From NCBI RefSeq assembly GCF_012641405.1, contig NZ_JABAII010000011.1, positions 124,001-188,000 on the forward strand: DNA of 64,000 bases. The letters are read 5' to 3'. How positions within the stretch are numbered: the first letter of the stretch is position 1; each line of letters opens with the position of its first letter. The notes beneath the pieces are model-generated. The model had not been told where the DNA came from, searched no databases, and saw nothing but the letters and a program-made list of their open reading frames with translations. The position numbers were made by a program, and so were the translations under genes. Below, piece after piece: positions 41,614 through 48,074 of this stretch. The stretch comes from Rhizobium sp. P40RR-XXII. GTDB lineage: Bacteria; Pseudomonadota; Alphaproteobacteria; Rhizobiales; Rhizobiaceae.

Positions 41614-43266
41614 ATGTCGCAGCCGATCGATCCTAGCCAGTTCCCGGACCTTCCACCCGAGGTGGTCAAAGCCTTTGCGGCGATGCAGTTCGAACTGTCG
41701 GTCGAGCGTGCTGCACGTCAGCATGAGCAGGCTGTGGTGGCCGAAAAGGACGCGTTCATCGCCGAGTTGAAGGAACTGATCGAGAAGCTTGAGGGGCAGG
41801 TTCACGACTATCGGCGCACGAAGTTCGGGCCGAAATCGGAAAAGCTCGATCCGGCGCAGATGGAACTGGCGCTGGAAGACCTTGAAACGGCGATTGCCGA
41901 AACACAGGCGCGGATCGCCGCCGTCGAGAAAAAGATCGAAGCCAGCGCATCCGATCCGGAAAAGGTCGTTCCTCGCAAGGAGCGTAAGGCCCGTGCGCTG
42001 CCCGAACACCTGCCGCGGGTCGAGAAGGTGATCGAGCCCGAGAGCATCGTTTGTCCCTGCGGTTGCGGCAACATGGTCCGGATCGGCGAGGATCGGACGG
42101 AACGGCTCGACCGGGTTCCGGCGCGCTACGAGGTGATCGTCACGATCCGCCCGAAATACGCATGCCCCAAGGGTCGAACGGGCGTCGTCCAGGCCAGAGC
42201 GCCGGCGCATCTCTTGGAAGGGAGCTGGCCGACGGAAGCCCTTCTGGCTCAGATTGCCGTCTCCAAGCATTCCGAACACATGCCGCTCAACCGGCAGGCC
42301 GAAGTCATGGCGCGACATGGGGTGCCGATAGACCGCACGGTCCTTTCCGATTGGATGGGGCGCACGGGCAGCGAAATCGCACCGGTGGTAGACCACATGG
42401 CTGAACGGCTGCTGTTTGAAAGCACGCGGCTCTATGTCGACGAGACAACAGCTCCGGTTCTTGATCCGGGGCGAGGCAAGACGAAGACCGGTTATCTCTG
42501 GGCCGTGTTGCGTGACGACCGCGGCTGGAACGGTTCTGCACCGCCGGGCGTGGTGTTCCATTATCGACCTGGGCGTAAAGGCGAATATGCCGCTGAAATC
42601 CTCGACGGGTTCAACGGCACGATCCAGGTCGATGCATACGGAGGCTATTCTCATCTGGCCTCGTCGGACCGGATGGGTGGCGACCCCTTGAAGCTGGCTT
42701 TCTGTTGGGCGCACGGGCGCAGAAAGCTGATCAAGGCCACGCCAAAGAGTGGATCGCCCATCGTCGACGCGGCGCTGGTGCGGATCGCCGCGCTCTACAA
42801 GATCGAAGCCAGTATCCGGGGCTCAGATCCCGAACATCGCCGGGCAGTTCGACAGGACCTATCCCTCCCGCTGGTGGACGAGTTCTTCACCTGGCTGGCA
42901 GCGCAAGCCAAGCGCGTCTCACGCAAGTCCGATCTCGGAAAAGCCCTGGCCTATATGCTAACGCGGCAGGACGGCTTCCGGCTGTTCCTGGACGACGGCC
43001 ACGTCGATATCGACTCCAACCTGGTGGAAAACGCGATCCGCCGACCCGCCATGAATCGCCGCAATGCGCTCTTTGCGGGCCACGATGAAGGGGGCCGCAA
43101 TTGGGCCCGGTTTGCCAGCCTGATCGGCACTTGTAAAATGAACGGCGTTGAGCCTTACGCCTATCTGTGCGACCTCTTCACCCGCCTCGCAAACGGCCAC
43201 CTGGCAAAAGACATCGATGCCCTCATGCCCTGGGCCTATGCCGCACGCATCAAGGCCTCACAATGA
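41614..43266 (+). CDS. tnpC: IS66 transposase TnpC
   Basis: The 550-residue DDE transposase of IS66. An N-terminal leucine-zipper-like coiled coil (ELKELIEKLEGQVHDYRRTKFGPKSEKLDP) is followed by the zinc-finger-like CPCGCGNM, and then the catalytic core with first Asp in LYVDETTAPVLDPG, second in IQVDAYGGYSHL and Glu in LVENAIRRPAMNRRNALFAG. It is full length. Whether the element can still move is doubtful because tnpA is frameshifted and the right end is not found. Confidence 0.96.
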   Translation: MSQPIDPSQFPDLPPEVVKAFAAMQFELSVERAARQHEQAVVAEKDAFIAELKELIEKLEGQVHDYRRTKFGPKSEKLDPAQMELALEDLETAIAETQARIAAVEKKIEASASDPEKVVPRKERKARALPEHLPRVEKVIEPESIVCPCGCGNMVRIGEDRTERLDRVPARYEVIVTIRPKYACPKGRTGVVQARAPAHLLEGSWPTEALLAQIAVSKHSEHMPLNRQAEVMARHGVPIDRTVLSDWMGRTGSEIAPVVDHMAERLLFESTRLYVDETTAPVLDPGRGKTKTGYLWAVLRDDRGWNGSAPPGVVFHYRPGRKGEYAAEILDGFNGTIQVDAYGGYSHLASSDRMGGDPLKLAFCWAHGRRKLIKATPKSGSPIVDAALVRIAALYKIEASIRGSDPEHRRAVRQDLSLPLVDEFFTWLAAQAKRVSRKSDLGKALAYMLTRQDGFRLFLDDGHVDIDSNLVENAIRRPAMNRRNALFAGHDEGGRNWARFASLIGTCKMNGVEPYAYLCDLFTRLANGHLAKDIDALMPWAYAARIKASQ

Positions 43267-43284
43267 GCTCGTCAGATACTATCG

Positions 43285-43479
43285 GGTGAGCTCACATCCG
43301 GCCCTCCCGCAAGACTATCAAGCTGCTGCAACTGATAAATCAATGGGTCGTGGACGGCGCATACGCATGGAGCGTTAGAGAAATATGATAAAACTGGGAA
43401 GAAACATTTAGGTGAATACGATCCTAAAACTGGAAAGCAAACAAAGCCCCCGAAACCTGGTCGAAGTACAAAAACGTGA
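43285..43479 (+). pseudogene. Remnant of a colicin-E3-like ribosome-inactivating toxin tip
   Basis: The region first reads SSHPALPQDYQAAATDKSMG, which resembles the start of the colicin E3 cytotoxic domain. After a frame change and a deletion it reads HGALEKYDKTGKKHLGEYDP then KTGKQTKPPKPGRSTKT and a stop (43477-43479). The HG-LE-x-Y and HLGxxDPxTGxQ patterns are those of the E3 16S rRNase active-site region. The central segment (with the WD/YEWD part) is missing and the frame is broken, so this is a dead toxin. It directly precedes a cloacin-immunity-like gene. Confidence 0.75.
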
Positions 43480-43487
43480 GGTGCGCG

Positions 43488-43730
43488 ATGGGAATTTATT
43501 TCGTCATTAACATGTTCCAAAGAGAGGGCGCTAAACTCATGAACATGTTACAGCTCGAACACAGTGATCTTCAATTTCTTCGGGAAACGTTAAACGTACC
43601 TGATGAGGATCCGTTCCTATATGGAGAGTATCAAATTAACGCAGAAGCTAACGAAAAGCTTTTTCAACGATATGGGTTTAAATTGGACCTGGAGAAGTAT
43701 GACTGTTTCGCGGGTTATAAGTCATCCTAG
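43488..43730 (+). CDS. Cloacin / colicin E3-type immunity protein
   Basis: An 80-residue acidic protein that aligns by eye with colicin E3 immunity protein: MGIYFVINMFQREG at the start, LRETLNVPDEDPFLYGEYQI in the middle (E3: ESLGVP ... NGCFDV) and FKLDLEKYDCFAGYK near the end (E3: IDISDNEYFVSFDYR). It begins nine bases after the stop of the broken E3-like toxin tip, the expected toxin-immunity order. Since the toxin is dead, it now acts, if expressed, as an orphan antidote. A GTG at 43476 is an alternative start. Confidence 0.72.
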   Translation: MGIYFVINMFQREGAKLMNMLQLEHSDLQFLRETLNVPDEDPFLYGEYQINAEANEKLFQRYGFKLDLEKYDCFAGYKSS

Positions 43731-43734
43731 CCAA

Positions 43735-44577
43735 CATCAAGGCCCACAAGGGTCTAAAGGGAGCATACGGCCCTCTGCCTGATGACGATTCTTCGGATAA
43801 AACCGCGAACCCAACCAGGTAAAGGGGCCGTTTATCTCGATGTGATCCTAGCCAGATATATAGCCGACGCAGTCGACAAGGGCGGCTCGATACCCGCCGC
43901 GATCGACGGCGCTCTTGCACAGATCGCCCGAACCAATGCAGGAACGGCTGCAATCCTAGAAATCGCGGGAACCGTAGGCGTTGCCTCTCTATGCAATGTT
44001 GGCACCTCAGCCTGCATTGCCGCGATCGCCACCGCAATGAATAGCGCCAACCATTTGCATGGCTATACGGAGACGCTAATAACGGGCAAGGAAGCCGATT
44101 CACTTCTGGTCTCGGCCTTTAAGAAGCAGAACTATTCCGACGAAGAAGCGCAAAAGATCCAGGCCGCGATCGATCTCGGTCTCGTTGCAGCGAGCCTGGT
44201 TACCGCTGGTGGCGAGGCAGTTGCCATCCGCTTCCGGGTCAGTGACGCTGCTGATAGCAGCGTGCGTTCCGCCGTCAATAATCTTGAACTGAATCCGCAA
44301 ACAGGGGAGTTTGTAGCGGGAGGCGTAGGAGCGCCTAACAATCCGCTCAGGGCAGATGCAATTGACCGGAATGGCAACCGCATGCTGCTCGACCAGGGCC
44401 AAGCACCAACATGCGGTCATAATTCCTGCGGTATGGTATTGGATACCTTGGGACGGTCTTTCGATGTGGAAGCGATGATCGCTAAAATTCCGCCTACGGA
44501 CGAGGGGATTTTTTCTCAGGATGTTGCTAAACTCTTAAAAGATCAATAAGTTAATGCTTCGGCTTATAACTTTAGAA
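43735..44577 (+). pseudogene. Orphan papain-like toxin module cut by IS66
   Basis: It begins with a pre-toxin scrap (NIKAHKGLKGAYGPLPDDD, cf. YKGLKGAYEAL in tpsA). After a frame change it continues at 43782-44549 as a 255-codon frame with an Ala/Gly-rich pre-toxin section (CNVGTSACIAAIATAMNSAN) and then RNGNRMLLDQGQAPTCGHNSCGMVLDTLGR. The QGQAPTCGHNSC stretch resembles the catalytic-Cys segment of papain-fold (C39-like) toxins. The frame ends at a TAA (44547-44549), yet coding sense continues in frame as VNASAYNFR up to 44577, where IS66 copy 2 starts. The catalytic His region is lost, so the toxin is inactive. Confidence 0.72.
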
Positions 44578-44656
44578 GTAAGCGCTATTTTCCATGCGCA
44601 TTGGCGGCTTCGTCACGGCTAAATCGCCCTCGTATCGGGAGCGGTATGCAGCTCTA

Positions 44657-46237
44657 TTAGGCCGCGGAGGTGCCGGAGAAGTTGAACGGTAACAGGTCGC
44701 CGATATCGGCAATCTCGTCGCGCTGCGGCAACGCGTTGAGCACGTGGCGCAGCCAGGTGAGTGGGTCGACGCCACAGGCGCGGCAAGTCAGCATCAAACT
44801 GTAGATCACGGCGCTGGCCTTGGCCCCGTCGGCGGTATCGCTGAACAGCCACGATTTTCTTCCGGTCGCAAAAACTCTGATCTCGCGTTCCAAAATGTTG
44901 TTATCGATCGGCATCCTGCCGTCGCTGGTATAGCGTGTCAGGTAATCCCATTGGTTCAGAGTGTAGGACACGGCATCGCCGAGCTTGGTATCCGGCACGA
45001 CCTTTGGCGCGATATTGTCGAGCCACGTCTTTAGGGCGTTCAGGACAGGCAAGCTGTGCTGTTGCCGGAAACGGCGAATGCAGTCGGCCTGCGTTTCACC
45101 GGCGTCGGGCTTTTTGTCTCGCGCCTGCTTTTCGATCCGGTAGAGCTGCTCGAAGAACCGGAGTGCCTGCTCCGGCGGTCCGCCTCCATTCTTCCTGGTT
45201 TTGAGGGCCTCGACGAAGCGCCGCCGGGAATGGGCCATGCACCCGACATGGGTTGCGTTATCCAATGTGCGCCAGGCTGTGTAACCATCGCTCATCAGTA
45301 TGCCGCGATAGTCACCGAGGAAGGTCTGCGGGTGTATCTGGCCGCGGCCGGGCTGATAATCGAGCAGTACGATCGGCTCTTCACTGTCCTCGTCGCTGCG
45401 ATAGGCCCACATATACGACGTGCTGGTGGCTTCCTTGTCCTTTTCCTTCAGCACCTGAACGGTTGTCTCATCTCCATGGATGATGGGTTGCGATCGGAGC
45501 CGCAGCTTCAGCGCGTCATAGATGCGGTGCAGATGCTTCTGGCTTGAGCCGATGACCCAGTGAGCGAGAGCGCCACGGCTGATCGGAACGCCGGCCCGCT
45601 CGAATGTCTGAGCCACGCGGTAGAGCGGGGTGCCGTCGACGTATTTATGAACCAGCGCGAAGGCTAGCGTCGAGGCAGTGGCGATGCTGCCTGGCAGGGG
45701 TTGCGGCGGCATTGGAGCGATCACGACCGGCGTGTTGATCCCGGTGCGGTCGCAATGACGGCAAGCGTACTTGAACCGCACATTCTGCAGGACCTTTGCC
45801 TTGACCTCGATATGGAGCTGCTCGGTAACGGCCTCGCCCATACGATGCATTTGGCCGTTGCAGCAGGGACAAGCCTTCTGAACGTCGGGAATGTCATATT
45901 CGACACGCTCGCGCGGGAGGTCTTCCGGCAGAGGCCGGCGGCCGCGCTTCTTTCCCACGGCGCTCTCAACCGGCGGCAGGCCTGTGTCCGGGAGATCGAC
46001 AACGTCATCACCGTCATCTTCGTCTGCAGCCTGTTCGGCTTCGTTGAAGAGGCGATCGATGTGCTTTTCGCTGCGAGGGGCAAAGCGATGCAGCCTTGCC
46101 AGTGCCAGCTCCTCTTCCAGCTTGACGACCCGTCGCGAGAGCGCGTCCTTCTCGGCTTTAAGCGCAGCGATTTCGGCAGCATTTGCCGCCAACTGCGCCA
46201 TCAGCTCTGCAACGCTTGGTTCGCCGGTCCGAGTCAT
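44657..46237 (-). CDS. tnpC: IS66 transposase TnpC
   Basis: A 526-residue IS66 transposase. It has the coiled-coil N-terminus (AEIAALKAEKDALSRRVVKLEEELALARLHRFAPRSEKH), a CPCCNGQMHRMGE zinc-finger-like motif, the first Asp in IIHGDETTVQVL, the second in MSDGYTAWRTL and the Glu in NNILEREIRVFATGRKSWLF. It is clearly different in sequence from the transposase of copy 1, so the two elements are distinct insertion sequences. Full length. Confidence 0.96.
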   Translation of the reverse strand: MTRTGEPSVAELMAQLAANAAEIAALKAEKDALSRRVVKLEEELALARLHRFAPRSEKHIDRLFNEAEQAADEDDGDDVVDLPDTGLPPVESAVGKKRGRRPLPEDLPRERVEYDIPDVQKACPCCNGQMHRMGEAVTEQLHIEVKAKVLQNVRFKYACRHCDRTGINTPVVIAPMPPQPLPGSIATASTLAFALVHKYVDGTPLYRVAQTFERAGVPISRGALAHWVIGSSQKHLHRIYDALKLRLRSQPIIHGDETTVQVLKEKDKEATSTSYMWAYRSDEDSEEPIVLLDYQPGRGQIHPQTFLGDYRGILMSDGYTAWRTLDNATHVGCMAHSRRRFVEALKTRKNGGGPPEQALRFFEQLYRIEKQARDKKPDAGETQADCIRRFRQQHSLPVLNALKTWLDNIAPKVVPDTKLGDAVSYTLNQWDYLTRYTSDGRMPIDNNILEREIRVFATGRKSWLFSDTADGAKASAVIYSLMLTCRACGVDPLTWLRHVLNALPQRDEIADIGDLLPFNFSGTSAA

Positions 46238-46288
46238 CAGATTCTTGAATCTGAACCGCCCCTGCGCGTCAATCGCAATTCGCCATTC

Positions 46289-46642
46289 TCAGCCGGCGAT
46301 CTGATATTGCCGCACCGGATGGCGGATCATCGCATCGATATCGATACCGTCGAGTATCCAATGCAGTTGTTCTGTCGTCAGCATGACCACCGGCACCTCA
46401 CGGCGTGGCCATCTGAACTTGTCCTCTGTCAACCGCTTCAGGACAAGCACGAAGCCGGAGCGATCGAAGAACAGCAGCTTCACCCGGTCGTGACGGCGAT
46501 TGCAGAAGGCAAATACCGCAGGCGCAAATGGATCGAGCGCCATCGTCTCCTGGACCAGAACCGCAAGGCTGTTGATGCCGGCCCGGAAGTCGATTGGTTC
46601 GCGATGCAGATAGACTTGAAGATCAGCGCCAAGCTTAAACAT
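46289..46642 (-). CDS. tnpB: IS66 accessory protein TnpB (OrfB)
   Basis: 117 residues with VYLHREPIDFRAGINSLAVLVQ, FCNRRHDRVKLLFFDRSGFVLVLKRL and FRWPRREVP, the OrfB signatures. It overlaps tnpA by eight bases and lies about 50 bases upstream of tnpC. Intact. Confidence 0.95.
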   Translation of the reverse strand: MFKLGADLQVYLHREPIDFRAGINSLAVLVQETMALDPFAPAVFAFCNRRHDRVKLLFFDRSGFVLVLKRLTEDKFRWPRREVPVVMLTTEQLHWILDGIDIDAMIRHPVRQYQIAG

Positions 46643-47069
46643 GGCCCAGAGCTCCGATTATCGCCGTCAACGCGCTGATGTCGCTGCACTCCAGCGACAA
46701 TCTCACACCATTCGGCAGTGATGCGCTCACCTTCGCTGGAGAGGACAGCGGGCCGCTCCTCTCCGCCGTCGGTAATCGCTCTTCGCGATCCGTGGCAGGC
46801 ATCTCGATGTCGAACTTGCTGCTCGCGGCGGTGATTTGAACCGGAATAAAGGACGATGTCGAAGACGGCGATAATGGACGGGCCTGGGTGTGTTTCCGTA
46901 TCCATTTCCAAACGAGGTTTGCGTTGACCCCGTGATCGCGCGCGAGTTTCGATACCGACGCGCCAGGTTCAAGGCAGGCCGCGACAAGGCGGTCTTTCGA
47001 ACTTTGATCGAAACGGCGTCTCCCATTCCGACCAACCAGCCGCACGGCGAATTTTTGACCTTCATTCAT
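46635..47069 (-). CDS. tnpA: IS66 protein TnpA (OrfA)
   Basis: 144 residues with a helix-turn-helix: RRRFDQSSKDRLVAACLEPG and KLARDHGVNANLVWKWIRKH, then a linker and a C-terminal RLSLECSDISALTAIIGALG. I chose MNEGQKFAV (47069) over an in-frame start 16 codons upstream because the latter lies in the leader, which holds an AGGTGTCCACCT / AGGCGGACACCT inverted repeat (about 47072-47099), probably a regulatory structure. Confidence 0.9.
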   Translation of the reverse strand: MNEGQKFAVRLVGRNGRRRFDQSSKDRLVAACLEPGASVSKLARDHGVNANLVWKWIRKHTQARPLSPSSTSSFIPVQITAASSKFDIEMPATDREERLPTAERSGPLSSPAKVSASLPNGVRLSLECSDISALTAIIGALGHV

Positions 47070-47151
47070 AACTAGGTGTCCACCTCTTTTAGGCGGACAC
47101 CTCATGCCAAAGCTCACTCAACTAAAGAAGGTGCGGAGAAACTCGCGCTTA

Positions 47152-47660
47152 CGCTTGAGGAGTTCATGCTGTCGCTCCATCCGGACAAGACCCGCCTGAT
47201 TGAGTTTGGCCGCTTCGCTGCAGTCAACCGCAAGCAACGCGGGCTCGGCAAACCGGAGACCTTCGCCTTCCTGGGGTTCACGTTCATCTGCGGGAAAACA
47301 CGCAAAGGGCACTTCCAGCTTATGCGGAAGACCCGAGGCGACCGCATGCGGGCGAAGCTCAAGGACATCAAGGCGGACCTGCGGCGGCGGATGCACTGGC
47401 CGATCTCCCACCAGGGAAAATGGCTGAGGCAGATCGTCGGCGGGCATTTCGCCTACTTCGCGGTTCCAACGAACATCCGGGCGCTCACCGCGCTTCGGTA
47501 TCGGGTGATTGGTCTCTGGCGGCGATGCCTACCGCGGCGCAGTCAGAGGGCCGACGTCACGTGGGAACGGATCGTGCAGTTAGCCAACAACTACCTACCC
47601 AAGCCTTGCATCCTTCATCCATGGCCAAATGTACGCTTCGCCGTCAAACACCCAAGGTAA
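47152..47660 (+). pseudogene. ltrA: 3' end of a group II intron reverse transcriptase/maturase
   Basis: The frame begins exactly at the IS66 end and reads LSLHPDKTRLIEFGRFAA, KPETFAFLGFTFICGKTRKG, then RRRMHWPISHQGKWLRQIVGGHFAYFAVPTNI and a basic C-terminus. These are the late RT and maturase (thumb/X) segments of bacterial intron-encoded proteins. The RT palm with YADD is absent, so the enzyme is dead. Codons upstream of 47152 in the same open frame belong to the insertion sequence. Confidence 0.88.
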
Positions 47661-47740
47661 GAGCCACGTGCGGGAAACCCGCCCGCGTGGATCTATGCGG
47701 GGGGGGGCGCCCAGTAATGGGCGTCCCTACCGCGATACGC
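47661..47740 (+). ncRNA. Group II intron domains V and VI
   Basis: Directly after the maturase stop. GAGCCACGTGCGG-GAAA-CCCGCCCGCGTGGATC (47661-47693) forms the domain V hairpin with the catalytic AGC triad and a GNRA tetraloop. A second hairpin, GGGCGCCCA-GTAA-TGGGCGTCCC (about 47703-47727), fits domain VI, with the intron end near CCCTAC. The 5' part of the intron is missing. Confidence 0.75.
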
Positions 47741-48074
47741 CAAGCGTAGCTCATGTCGTGGAATATTGGCGCGTCATTCCCCGATCATCGGCATGATCGC
47801 GTTCGCCAGGTTCATAAACCCGTCAAATGGCCAGCTGATGTCGCAATTCGTCTTGACTTACTTATGGGTGCAAATATGGTGTCGAGGCGAGTTCGATTGC
47901 ACGCTTGCCGGGTGGCGTTTCCTGCAGCGTAAGTGCTTATACAAAAGCACTTATACAAAAGCATATGTCAACGATACGCGTCGTTGGCATTCGTATCCCT
48001 TACACCTCGTCTTCGTGCAGTCCGATCGGCTGAAGTGCCCAAAGTCTCTTCACTTTATTGGCGAGAGGTGCGCG
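47741..48074. other. Leader region before the molybdenum hydroxylase operon
   Basis: Not coding as far as I can see, although a long open frame crosses it. It contains a tandem 14-base repeat, CTTATACAAAAGCA, at 47936-47949 and 47950-47963, possibly an operator or promoter element. Confidence 0.5.

Larger units (their letters stand above)
40667..43270 (+). mobile_element. IS66 family element, copy 1 (right end lost)
   Basis: The left terminus begins GTAAGCGCC at 40667, typical of IS66 ends, followed by tnpA, tnpB and tnpC in order. No matching GGCGCTTAC terminus is found after tnpC; the sequence changes directly into toxin-like coding DNA. The element is therefore probably truncated at its right end, and the given end is approximate. 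Confidence 0.85.
44578..47151 (-). mobile_element. IS66 family element, copy 2 (complete)
   Basis: The left terminus is GTAAGCGCTATTTTC at 44578; the right terminus, read on the minus strand from 47151, is GTAAGCGCGAGTTTC. Between them tnpA, tnpB and tnpC are intact, 2574 bases in all, a normal IS66 size. The eight bases outside each end differ (CTTTAGAA and GCTTGAGG), so there is no target duplication and an adjacent deletion or recombination is likely. It interrupts a papain-like toxin on the left and a group II intron on the right. Confidence 0.85.

Noticed and set aside
40667..43300. A complete IS66 copy 1 with target duplication
   Set aside because: No right terminal repeat or 8-base duplication matching GAACATCC was found after tnpC.
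47076..47151. N-terminal extension of the group II intron reverse transcriptase frame
   Set aside because: These codons lie inside IS66 copy 2; the maturase-like sequence starts at its terminus.
47766..48074. N-terminal extension of the molybdenum hydroxylase large subunit by 103 codons
   Set aside because: The Tat signal peptide must be N-terminal, and the ATG at 48075 has a ribosome-binding site directly before it.
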